Below, in pieces: positions 19,763 through 30,722 of a stretch of 64,000 bases of DNA (position 1 is the stretch's first letter; each line of letters opens with the position of its first letter). The DNA comes from Mayamaea pseudoterrestris (Eukaryota > Bacillariophyta > Bacillariophyceae > Sellaphorales > Sellaphoraceae). The notes under the pieces were generated by a model. The model was not told the DNA's origin. It searched no databases and worked only from the letters and a program-made list of their open reading frames with translations. A program made the translations under genes and the position numbers. The DNA lies in NCBI GenBank assembly GCA_027923505.1, contig BROI01000020.1:434001-498000 (forward strand). The letters are read 5' to 3'.

Positions 19763-22700
19763 ATGTCGGAAGCAGTGGAAGCCGCCCGCGATGGTAGCCG
19801 CAAGCCGTCCATCCTCACTTCACCACCCCAACGAAACAGCAGCAGAAGCGACAAGCGCCACAAGGCCAACGTTGTGACTACGCCAGACATGACTTTTCTG
19901 CAGGACAAGGCTTCCCAAGACTTGTTGAAGGAGCTGGAGCAAGTGACTTCGATCATTCAGTTTCGCGGATGGCGGGCCAGCTTTCTCCAGCACCACGAAG
20001 TCTTTCTGCACAGCGAACAAGCCCACAAGGCCGAAAAAGTCTATCTGAACATGTCGCAAAACGTCAACACGTGCCTCGAACTAGTGCTAAAGCTCGACCA
20101 GTACAAGCGTCAAACCACCGATCACGTCTTGAACAACGATTGCATCACGGCCAGCGGCCGCCTGTTGCTGGCCGAGATGGGCGCCCTCCTCACCAAAGTC
20201 AACGACATGCAGCGCCGCTTACTGCCCGGCACGCAGGAGGAGTGCGAAGTCTACGGCTACAACAAGTTTCACGTTGGCGCCGTGCTTGTGGCCGACAGCT
20301 TCGCCAAGTACGATCAGTTTGCCACGTGCGCGCAAATACTAAAGTTGCTCAGGACATCCTTGGTGGGAGTGGCGGATCGGCAGATTTTGGCGGAAATGGA
20401 TGCGTATCCAATATTGTTTGGAACGTTTTGTGACGTGCTTTCGGATTTGGGATTGTATGATACCATGATGAAGGTGAGTTTGTATGGCAGATGTATGGGA
20501 GCTTGTCGTCCCTGTCACTATTGTCAACTCACTATTTCGTCGCCTTGTCCTTAAACATTAGTGTCGAGAGTGGATCGAAAAGGAAAGGGAGCTCGAGAAA
20601 CTTGGCATTGTCGAACCAGAGCCTGAAGCGGAGACAGTCGACGAAGAAAAATTGGATTTGCCAATGCATGAGCCTGAATGTGAACCACTCGACAATTTGC
20701 AGGAAGACGACCAGCTGGAGGAAGAGTTGCAGGAAGAGTTGATTAGTGTCAAGTCATGGACCACACCGGACGCGATTGTTCCGTCCAAGCGACGTGGATC
20801 AGACTACTACGTGAATGGCGACTTGAGCGAGACGCTCCTCTTTCGTCCGCGCGAAAAGAAGCAAGTGCCTGTTGAAACGGAAACGGCGATGGTCGCGGTC
20901 GGAGCAAATGTAACACCACTGCACATGGAAGAGTCTGATGATGAACATTTACAAACTCGAAAAGTTGAACCATTCTGCATTGATAATGACGGCGAAAAAG
21001 TTGCACTTGCCGGCCGCAATCCACAGGAAAAGTTTGTTGACGCAGCGACTGCCGAAGAGAATGCTGCCGCAGAGACTGCGCTAGTAACTATCGGCGCAAA
21101 CCTCGACGCAGGGATTATGAATGATGATTTTGTTGATTTTGTGCAACAGAACTCTGTAGACCCATCCTGCTTTGACGATGACTGTGAAACGATTGGGCTT
21201 GCTGGCCGCAATCCGCAAGAGAAAGTTGTCGGCGAATTGAATAGCAAAACCGCGCTCGTTCCGGTCAACGCACAAGCCATTCAAAAATATGGCGGTAGTG
21301 AGCAATATGTTGAGCTCGCTTGTGCAGCTCCTCCAGAACATGAGTCTGAAGGAATTCGTATTACTGGCCGCAATCCGCAAGAGCGAGCAACGAATGTCGA
21401 CGTGGCCGCAACAATTGAATTAGCGCTTGTTCCAGTAAATTCAGTTCAAACCGCTAGGGACGATGGAGAAGACAATACTACGGATGCGCGAGTTGAAACT
21501 ACAGTGCTGAACGACAAAAAGATATGTTTGGCTGGCCGAAATCCACGAGAGCTCGAAAAGGCAGTCGGTGACAAGCCTCATGCGTCATCAGAAACAGTAG
21601 TCGCCCCACTGGATCATAATGCGGCGCCCACTAAAAGTAGCAGCACGCGCAATGTCGCCAAGAAAGATAATATTGCTTCGTTGGAAAGTCACGACACGGA
21701 CGAAAAGCCGAGCAGATTGGTCGACAAGACTTTGCTTAGGAAGACTAGCGAGGTGTCGACGCCAGCCGTCCTCGCATCTCCGAAAAAGAGCAAGAAGCAC
21801 AATGAAAAGAAGCATGTACAATTGGCAAATACAGATGGTATAACACCCTCCAAACCAACTGGACCAATGAGCACAGTGGTTGCGCCGAACCACGCAAACA
21901 CAAGCGAGAATCGAATCACTTCTGATGCAGGTGACAATGATGGGGGTTCGACTAAAAGCAGCAGCAATCCAGTAAGTCAGCCAGCAATTCAGCCTCCATC
22001 CATAAAAGAGAACCCAAAAGCGTCTAGTCCGGCCACGAAAATATGTCTAGTCGGTCGCAATCCAATTGATTTCGAAAACATGCAGCAGTCGCCGACGTCA
22101 GCTTCGCCAGTAAATGCTGGAGCGACGGCAAGGCCAGAAGGCACTGCGTCGCCTTCTGGAAAGCAGGTCAACGATGTAGCAACAGGTAAAGGACCGCAAG
22201 GTGCTGCAAGTCCAAAAGCCGTTGCATCGTCATTTAAAACGCAGCCGAAAAGTGAAGCAACTTTAGAAGCAGCACAAGCTCCAACAAAGCCAGCGTCTTC
22301 TCCCAAGATGCAAAATACGCAAGGCCATGCAATGAAGGTAGAATCGGTGCCTGCTGCTGCAATCGATCGAGGTTGTGAAAGTTCCGATAGAAAGCCGTCC
22401 ATTTTATCCAAACTGATGCCAAACAAGGAGGCAGAAAATCGAGATCATTTTAAGTCAGAACCTCATGCTGCTCTCGTTCGCGCAGATGGAGCTTCCGACA
22501 AAAAGCCTTCCCTTCTCTCCAAGCTGATGCCGAAGAAGGAGGCAGAAAGTGGCGATATTACTGAGTCAGAGCCTTCTGTCGCTCATGATCGGGCCGATGA
22601 TAAACCTGCCAAAAGGGCTTCTCTTTTATCCAAACTGATGCCGAAAAGGGAAGCAGAAAGTCGAGATAATATTGTCAATGATGTAGAACCCAACGTTTAC

Positions 22701-25700
22701 TTTGATGAAGATCGATCGGACAAGCAGAAGAAAAGTCCTTTTGGACGATTCTTATCAAAGAAGGACGAGGACATGGCCGACGACATTACAGTTCCTGCAG
22801 GCAATACAGAGGCCTTGCAAAACAAGGCACGGGGTAAAAACAAGACAACTTCCAAACCAATGCCGGTTGCTTTGCGTGCAGGAAGCAAAGCAAATATTTC
22901 GGAAGCGACAAAACAACAAATCAAGCCAGCAGCAGCGAAGTCTTCACAGTTGCTGCCTCATCAAGGAAAAAAGCATTCTTCCTCGGCAATACCACCTGCC
23001 AAGACTAGTACCACGCCAAACGACACATCAGGCATTCCCACTTCAACGACACAAGCACCCGGGGAGAAATTGCCCCGTAAGAGGTCGTCCTATTTATCTA
23101 TGGTTGTGCCTCGAAAAGTTGCCGATGATGACAACGAATCTGATTCGGATGAGCATTTTGCAAAATCGTCATCCGCCAATGATCAGAATATGCCAATAAA
23201 GCCAAAAGCTGGCATTGGACGGTTTTTCAACTCGAAGAAGGACGACAATGATGTCTCCACAAACCTGGTTTCTCCCACCTTCACGGATGCGGCTGGCGAT
23301 ACCACAGTTAAACCGAATATATCAAACGATTCGAAAACAAAAGTTGCGTCATCGATTTCACTTGTTGGCCGCAACCCAGCCGAACTCGATGGAACACAAG
23401 AGCAAAAGAAACTGCAGCGGAACGAACGCACCTCAGCGAACGATCCTGCCGAAGCAGCAGAAGGAGGAGAAAATTTACCATATTGTAAGACACCGGACGT
23501 AGCTTCCAAACAAGCAGGGAACCAGTCACCGTCGGTTTCCCATGCACCAAATGACGAACAGGAAAAGTTAGCCAACTCTTCCACTGCTCCAACTGATGCA
23601 ACTATCCAATCGCCAAGGAAAAAGCCTGCTTTCCTGTCCAAGTTTTTGCCGTCACGAACAGGAGCGAAGGACCCAGAAATAGGCGTTGACAGCGCAGATG
23701 CGGATTTGAAAGGTTTTCCAGTCGCTGTCGAAGACGAGAGCTCGCCAGAAAAGCGAAAGAAAGAAGGTTTTGGTCGGTTCTTCGGGACGAAAAAGGATGA
23801 CGATGAAATTTTGGCAAGTGAACCGATCGTTGAAGATAGAGCACAAGAAATGCCTTGCGTCTCGAAAAGTATGCCATCAGCATCACTTGCCGGCCGCAAC
23901 CCGGTGGAACTTGATGTTAAATCGCCATCTGGGTATCAAATTCCCGTCGCTGCCAAGTCGAAAGATGTAGCTGCGCCTACCGCGTCCACGCCGCCAGCCG
24001 CGGCCACACAAATTCATCCAGATCCAGAAGCTTTCATCCCACCGCCAAAAATATCACTTGTCGGCAGGAATCCGGTAGATTTTGACAGTAACACACAACA
24101 GAATTCCAATCCATCGTCTACCGCAGCAGCAACGGATGGTCCTGCGAAAGGTCAGACGGTGAACCCTCTTATAGCGTCGTATCCTGCTGACCCGGCGCGA
24201 ACAAACACTGCTCGTACCGGCCAAACGGACGAGAGTGTGGACGTGCAGCCGCCTGCAGAATTTAATGATAGCGGTGTTAAATCTCCCAGCAAGAAATTAG
24301 CTTTTCTTTCCAAGTTGCTGCCGTCGAAAATCGCGCAAGGTGGCGAGCCGAACATTGAGCCTATCACGACAGCAGCTGGCCGAGGCATTGACGAGAGTAA
24401 GCCAGACAAACAGAAGAAAGGTTTAGGACGATTGTTTTCGTATACTCCTAACAAGGAGGAGAGCGATATACACACATCGTCCGTGGCCGAGTCGACTGCT
24501 GCTTCCTCACTTAACGCTCCCATCGCTGATAAGAAAAGATCGGACTCAGTAGTACCCGAAAAACATGTCACACACACGGCCACGAACACAGTCAAGCCCA
24601 CCTACAGTCCAGGTCAAGCGACAGAAATAAGAGCAGACTTGAAATCGGCATCAAAAGTTTCTCTTGCAGGCCGCAACCCAGTCGAAAAGAATCAATCGCA
24701 CTCACAACCGCAGCTAGATCCTAGTAAAGATTTGCACGCGGACAAGGGAAATGCGCAAATTCCTCCGCACGACCCTCCCCAAGTTGCACGCTTTGTTGCG
24801 ACATCAGACCTGCCACTTTCTGGTCGTCGGAACATTATAGACTTTGGGCCCACGAAACCATACGACTTGTCGTCAACCGACAATGCTTTAGAAGCAACTG
24901 ACCCATATGGAAATATGATTGGTCAGCCAAAGCCCTCACTCGCTGATCGACGTGACACATGTATCAGTACACCTGCACCGCATGAAAACAGCTCAACTTT
25001 ATCATGCAATGCACCCACGGCCAAGCAAATTTCACCCCAGAAAAGGAAGAAGAAGGGCAAGGGACTTACCAAAAAGCAGTTGCAAAAGCTCATGGCCGAA
25101 CCGGACAGTAGCGATAGTGATGGCAGCGACTGCCAGACAAAACCCTCTAAACAAAGCTCTCCAACAACCACTCCCCGGTTTAAGAATCGCCCGAATGATG
25201 CCGCCAATGCCGCTAGTGCCGACGTTGGAACGAGTCACATACCTGCTGAGACTGTTTCTGAGACACTAGCGATATCGCCTTCCCAAATCGAAGATGAAGT
25301 GGCTAGACAAGTGGACAGCAATGCACTCATTGGAAGGAACCCCAAGGAAAGGCGTAATCGAGCTATTGACTCACAAAGTACCAGAGAAAAAGACGATTCT
25401 GAAACATTGGCTTTGGGTGAAAATTTATTGAACGGACGTGAATTCATGGATTCTCGACGGCTGTCCATTGATGCACAGAATACGCCCGCCGACGACAACG
25501 ACGCGCACGGCGTTGTCCAAAACGATGAAAAGGAGGGTCCATTAGCTCATTCATATGATCCACTTTCGGGACGATATCCGAACGAACGTTGGCGACGCGC
25601 CATCAATGCACAGAGTGCATTAGAGGACGATGATGGATCAGCTGCAGCCGGGGACGACGAAGTCTCAAGCAGCTCGTACGATCCGTTGGCAGGACGTGAC

Positions 25701-26766
25701 CCGAAGGAAATGCGCAAGCGTGCCATTGACGCACAAAGTGCATTGAGCGATGTCGAGGATGACCTAGCTTCTCGTGGCAACGAACATTTGCCGTCCGAGG
25801 CCACCGATCCTTTATCAGGACGCAATTCCAAAGAAATGCGCAAGCGCATTATCGATGCTCAAAGCGGAGCAGACAACGAAGATTCCACTACTGCTCTTGA
25901 CGATGAAGAAACATCATGCTGTTCCAACGATCCATTATCAGGACGAGATCCAAAGGAATTACGCAAGCGCGCCATTGATGCACAAAGTGGTGCAACTGTC
26001 GACGGCAACAAATCCATCTTGGCTATTGAAGACGGAGATACTCCAAGCTGCTACTGTGACCCTTTGTCGGGACGAAACCCTAAGGAAATGTCGAAGCGTG
26101 CCATTGATGCTCAGAGTTGTAAGAAAACCGATACATTAAAAACAGCGCCGCTAAGCGTGGCAAAAATCCTGGCACTGCCGCCATCAGAACCAACCGAAAC
26201 AAAGACTGCCATCAAAACCCGCTTAGTGGAACCCAGTCCTGTTCATGTCTCCAAACCGGATGAGCCGCTAGAACCAAGGCCCGCAGTGCTAACTTCAGAG
26301 CCGGCAAAGGTCGCGCCTGCGCCGGAACCAGAGCCCGACGACGAGGAGACGGAAACGGAGGAGCCCGAAGATGCTCTTGAAAATCGAATCATTGAATGTA
26401 AGTTTCAGTCGGCTGTCGATGCGCTGTCAAAATGTTTCATCTATTCTGCAGCTCAACATATACCCTTGCCTTGAGCATGTTACAGGTTTTATTTGGTACG
26501 CCCGCATGGGCCAGCCCAACCGCGACAACATGAAGCGCCGCATCGCCGCCAAGCAGCACGAGTTCATGGACATTATTCCCGCCGACGTTGACTTGCTGCC
26601 GTGGAACTCGCTGGGAAGCATGATATCCGTCAAGAATATGAACGCCTTTATTTTTGCCAATGACACCAAGACGACTGCCGATGAGCGAAAGCTGGCCATG
26701 AAGGAAATTGTTGCTAGTGCGCAGGAAAAGAAGAGAAAACAACGAGCGGCAAGAGCGAGGAAGTAA
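19763..26766 (+). CDS. giant disordered GRNP-repeat protein
   Basis: Three exons, 19763-20473, 20562-26397 and 26486-26766, with two 88-nt GT-AG introns, give 2,275 aa. Residues 1-237 look folded and mainly helical (EQVTSIIQFRGWRASFL; LLLAEMGALLTKVNDMQ). Residues 268-2180 are polar and repeat-rich, with three motif classes. (1) About 17 copies of [LI]xGRxPxE, first LAGRNPQE near residue 385. The last five to six expand to DPLSGRDPKEMRKRAIDAQS at 41-43 codon spacing. (2) Six copies like KPSLLSKLMPKKEAES. (3) Four copies like KEGFGRFFGTKKDDD. The last 93 residues are folded-looking (CFIWYARMGQPNRDNMKRR) with a basic end. No signal peptide is visible. The family is not recognised. The architecture, folded ends joined by evenly spaced linear motifs, suggests a multivalent scaffold. 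Confidence 0.8.
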
Positions 26767-27114
26767 AGTGGGTGTGACAGGGGGGATAATGCATTTTACA
26801 TGGAAGACCAGCGGTATGTAGACACACACATTTCGTAACCAGCACTATAAAGCATACGCTCTTGCGCAAACTAGATCCATTTTGATCCTTACGACCGACA
26901 TATCAAGAGTCTCGTTTATGTAATTTTGTCTTGTCGAGATAGGTAGTCTCTTTGCCATGTTAGCTATGGCCAATTCCTCGCCGGATCCGCTCACGTAGCG
27001 CCATTTGCGGTGCGACACGACTCAAGGCTTGAAATACGAAATCCACCATGATTTTTCTTCTTCTTCTTGGTCGCTCTCGATCTGCTCCTCACCTAGCATC
27101 AAATTTATTTCATC
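26767..27114. other. intergenic
   Basis: 348 bp between two co-oriented genes. No coding or RNA signal is seen. The last 60 bp before the next ATG are pyrimidine-rich (CTTCTTCTTCTTGG). Confidence 0.5.
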
Positions 27115-27612
27115 ATGAGTCGATCATCCACGAAACGGCTCGTGCAAGAATTTAGCAATTACCAAGCCGAGAATTTCAAGCATTTGCCAGCCTTTTTCCA
27201 AGCTTTTGCTGGCGACGTGTTGCTGCCGCTTTTCATGACTTTCGCATTGATTTATGTGGCGTTTTTGATTCAACATACAGTCAACGGCAACACTAAATCT
27301 GCTTACGACTTGCATCATCAAGCTCTTTTGATGCTGCAGCGGCAGCCTGGCAGAAACGAGCGCGCTCGCGATTTGCTGCAGCAAGCCATTGCAAAGGATT
27401 CTCGCTACATGCCAGCCATTTACTCCTTGGCGGCTTATCACATATATGTAGAGATGAATGCAACGGCTGCCATGAACGTATTGTCAACGGCCAAACAGAC
27501 GGAGGAAATGGACGAGTTGCTGGCCGACGCGCAAGCACTGGCTTCGGGCGATGCCTCCATGATTCAAACGAGTTTGCGCATGAAAAAGTACTTGTCACTC
27601 CAATCTTTGTAG
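27115..27612 (+). CDS. small membrane-anchored TPR-like protein
   Basis: Single exon, 165 aa from ATG 27115. A short basic N-terminus (residues 1-30) precedes one membrane helix near residues 38-58 (GDVLLPLFMTFALIYVAFLI). A helical tail follows with TPR-like pairs. The spans YDLHHQALLMLQRQPG, ARDLLQQAIAKDSRYMPAIYSLA and AAMNVLSTAKQTEEM match the size and A/Y spacing of tetratricopeptide repeats. Such small tail-exposed TPR proteins often act as adaptors on mitochondrial, plastid or ER membranes. I cannot name an orthologue. Coding composition is regular and there is no sign of breakage. Confidence 0.65.
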   Translation: MSRSSTKRLVQEFSNYQAENFKHLPAFFQAFAGDVLLPLFMTFALIYVAFLIQHTVNGNTKSAYDLHHQALLMLQRQPGRNERARDLLQQAIAKDSRYMPAIYSLAAYHIYVEMNATAAMNVLSTAKQTEEMDELLADAQALASGDASMIQTSLRMKKYLSLQSL

Positions 27613-28057
27613 CGAAATAGGAAGCTGTCGGGATGTCGAGGCTTGCCTCGGCGATAGTTTCTGCAACGATGCTAGCGTCGCCAGCGTTCAGCGTCCAAAC
27701 GAAAACATGTCACTCGAGCATGGGTGATTGCAGTCGCATCCACTCACAAGGTTTCAAGTTACACAAGACTTGGAATCAAGTTTCGAGGATCGGGACACGA
27801 GGCATCGGCATTATTACACAACTCATGCACGAATGCTGCGCGGCAGGACAAGTTGAATGCGATTGACATACAATAAAAAAACCGCAAGGCCAACCGACAA
27901 AGGTCGACGGAGGCTCACAAGAGGCAGGTGCGGACGACGAGCTGCATGATGTTCCTGATGCACAAGAGCGGGAGGCCAACCATTTCGCCAATGAGTCTAG
28001 CATTCGAGCTGGTGAAGCTAGCATCGATGAAGAAATGGAAGCAGCTGCGCTAGCCGA

Positions 28058-28345
28058 ATGGCGCAGATTGCAGTGGGTGTACAAGCCAATGACAACGTTC
28101 GTGTGGATGTGCAAGCTGATGGAGACGGTCGTATGGATGTACAGTCTGATGGAGACGTTCATATGGACGCAAATGATCATGAAAACGAAACGCACCGGGT
28201 TACACCAGTAGTGGGCGAAACGTGGAATTTCCGCTGGGAAGAGCACTTTGTTAGTCATTCGCCCAGTTTGGAACCGACGTTGAGATTCTTGTCGAACAAT
28301 CCACTGAAGGCTCGTCCGCGAAACCAAGTACTATTGTCGTTTTAA
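28058..28345 (+). CDS. hypothetical ORF with 30-nt tandem repeat, possibly a gene fragment
   Basis: ATG at 28058, 95 codons. Three in-frame 30-nt repeats at 28088-28177 encode DNVRVDVQA / DGDGRMDVQS / DGDVHMDAND. A Trp-containing stretch (VVGETWNFRWEEHF) and LEPTLRFLSNNP follow. The region just upstream is open in another frame with plausible acidic protein (DGGSQEAGADDELHDVP), so this may be the 3' part of a gene with an unseen intron or frameshift from about 27880. No family is recognised. Confidence 0.3.
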   Translation: MAQIAVGVQANDNVRVDVQADGDGRMDVQSDGDVHMDANDHENETHRVTPVVGETWNFRWEEHFVSHSPSLEPTLRFLSNNPLKARPRNQVLLSF

Positions 28346-28803
28346 GGCGGCTAACTTGATGTATGGGTCACGTTGAATTATTTGACGCCGATGGAGGAAT
28401 CGACGCCGCGCGCTATCAAGTTTTTCGAGTCATTGGGCGAGGGGCTTGTCAACAACTCTTGCCTGCTATCGATGCATATTCCTCGATGAAAAAGGTGTTT
28501 GCTTATACGTTGAGCGTTTTGACTCTCGTGTCATGGTCGATAAGCCACTATATCACACATCTTCATCTAGCCTCGACGCCATACAACTCCTCATTGAACA
28601 TCCATCAGGTGTTCCTCAGATGTGCTATCACTGTCCTCGTCACCACAACTCCTCATGAACAATGATTGTTCTCATCACTGTGGATGACATTGAGCTACTA
28701 CCACCGATACCGGAGTTGCAGGCGTTGCCATGCTGATTCATTGGCACGTCATGATCCACATGATACACATATTATCAATAAAGCAAGGAGGCTCTCCACC
28801 ATT

Positions 28804-29340
28804 TTCAAGTGGCTCTACTTACTTGGTCCTGGAGGCTCTCCTCCTTCACGCGGTACTCCGTTCGGTTCTGGAGGATCTCCTCCATCCCCAAGCAGATCTC
28901 TGCTTGGCTTTAGAGGCTCGCCTCTTCCTTCCGAGGGATCTCTCCCAAATCCAGGTGGCTCTCCAACTGGCTGCAGAGGCTCTCCTCTTTTCAAGTGGCT
29001 CTCTACTTGGTCCTGGAGGCTCTCCTCCATCGAGCGGCTCTCCGTTCAATCCCGGAGGCTCTCCTCCACCCCCAGGCAGCTCTCTGCTTGGTTTTAGAGG
29101 CTCTCCTCTTCCTTCCGGGGGTTCTCTCCCAAATCCAGGTGGCTCTCCAACTGGCTGCAGAGGCTCTCCTCGTTTCAAGTGGCTCTCTACTTGGTCCTGG
29201 AGGCTCTCCTCCTTCACTGAGCGGCTCTCCGTTCAATCCCGGAGGCTCTCCTCCACCCCCAGGCAGATCTCTGCTTGGTTTTAGAGGCTCTCCTCTTCCT
29301 TCCGGGGGTTCTCTCCCAAATCCAGATGGCACTCCACTGG
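28804..29340. repeat. 184-bp tandem repeat, about three units
   Basis: GGTCCTGGAGGCTCTCCTCC recurs at 28825, 29009 and 29193, a pitch of 184 bp. Sub-repeats of GGAGGCTCTCCT lie within. Because 184 is 1 mod 3, the Gly-Gly-Ser-Pro-Pro reading appears in a different frame in each unit. The third unit gains TGA by a 3-bp insertion near 29219 and runs out near 29340. A partial copy recurs at 32161-32526 inside duplication B. Confidence 0.9.
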
Positions 29341-29404
29341 CTGCAGAGGCTCTCCTCTATCCTTTGGAGGCTTTCCTCCGTCTTCTGCGCAGCCACCTGG
29401 CTCC

Positions 29405-30261
29405 TTGTTGCATCAATCTTTCGAGCCACGAGGACCGCCTTTGTGGGAAAGCCTCGTTCCTCCATTGGCGCCAACTGAGAACCCTATACCGGATCTAATG
29501 GAAGGGGATCTTCCCCGTTTACGCTCCAAATCCCGTCATCCAATGTCCCTTCATTGTCATGACAAAATCAACAACGAGTTGAGTAAGTTGCCTCTAGCGT
29601 CGCCAGAGCAGCCTTCATCCAGTCCCTCTTCCAAGCCTACATCCCTCTTCTGGAACACTTTTCAAGCGCTTCATTGCCAACCAACTTCAGCATCAATTCA
29701 TCCTCTTTCCAACGCTCTATCAGTCTCTCCGTCTGCCGAGCAGCCTACCCTCTACAACGCCATCACCATCGCCAATCCGCCATCCTCCATTGCCTTCCAT
29801 CTGGACACTACACCAATTGACAAGCTCTCCATTCCATTTGAAGTAATGGATCCTGGTTTCGATTACGCTCTTGCTCCAGTGGCCAGCCGTCGAGTCGTCT
29901 TGGTTTTAATTTTTCAACGCGCTCTCCAATGGACACTGCCACCCATGTCTCCTTCACTTTTTTGCTTTGCGCTTACTGACAAAGCCGCTCCCCACAACTT
30001 GACCAACCTCTCTGCTGTCAACAACATGGACTTTTCTTTTTGCCGACCGCGATGTACCTACTTGCGGGCTCCAACGTCTGCCCGATTGAGTTACTCGATC
30101 CGCTCTTTCACCGGCTGGCCTTGCGCGTTCGCCAAACTCTTACACAACTGGAGCTTCCAATGTATCCGATTGATAAAGGCATAGGGAGGAATCGGAATTG
30201 GAACATCTTGAAGAACGATCCGTCGTCCGCTTGCAAGCCGCCTCCAAAACGTCGTCGTTGA
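29405..30261 (+). pseudogene. Pro/Ser-rich coding remnant, copy 1
   Basis: Frame 29405-30184 continues GGFPPSSAQPPGSLL from the 184-bp repeat region into SFEPRGPPLWESLVPPLAP and about 200 further residues. A different frame at 30040-30261 looks more protein-like near the end. It has CPIELLDPLFHRLALRVRQ and ends in the basic PPPKRRR, a possible nuclear signal. Either an intron near 29900-30040 or a frameshift joins them; I could not settle which. No family is recognised. Because the repeats drift out of frame upstream, I favour a decayed gene. Confidence 0.35.
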
Positions 30262-30517
30262 AGAGAGACTGGCGTCTTGGTTGCAGCGCCAGGATCAGTG
30301 TTCAGCTCCGTTACCTCGATCGATCCCATGCAACATGAAAAACGCTGGTCGCCTGGCTTTGGTGATGGAGAGGAATGAGCAAGTGATGATAGAGATGGAC
30401 ATTGGAATGTTCTGATCCGCATCGTACTCATTGATACTAAACATAGACATCATAGAGTAAACACAATATGTTAAAGAGTAAAACATCATAGATGTATTAT
30501 TAGAATTAAGCAAAAAA

Positions 30518-30631
30518 CAAGAACACCTGGGATTCCAACGTGGTCCCCCACCGTAGTACTAACCAGGCCAGGCGCTGCTTAACTTCGCAGAGCAGACGGG
30601 ATGCGGTGCTGTCAGCGCTGTATGGTCCTTG
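30518..30631 (-). rRNA. 5S ribosomal RNA, copy 1
   Basis: The minus strand reads as a canonical eukaryotic 5S rRNA. It has GACCATACAGCGC near the 5' end, the internal promoter A-box CGAAGTTAAGCAG, then GCCTGGTTAGTACTACGG and GGAATCCCAGGTG. Ends are set by helix I pairing of CAAGGAC with GTTCTTG, so a base or two either way is possible. A T6 run (30517-30512 on the minus strand), the Pol III terminator, follows at once. It points away from the methyltransferase gene, whose ATG is 91 bp beyond its 5' end. Confidence 0.95.
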
Positions 30632-30722
30632 CTGATTGAGGCGGAGGAGCGGAACTATATAACGAGTGATCACAATATTGGCGAATTACTCCATCGCATA
30701 AATTTAATTTTTGTTGAATGGA

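Noticed and set aside
20807-25849. Several minus-strand frames of 90-240 codons inside the GRNP gene
   Set aside because: They are antisense to the long disordered exon, with Ser/Phe/Leu-rich composition mirroring Glu/Lys codons.
27776-28327. 183-codon minus-strand frame
   Set aside because: It has Cys/Ile/His-rich shadow composition and lies antisense to the in-frame 30-nt repeat.
28815-29474. Minus-strand Gly-Glu-Pro-Pro-rich frames
   Set aside because: They are antisense readings of the 184-bp repeat; all frames are open there because the repeat lacks stop codons.
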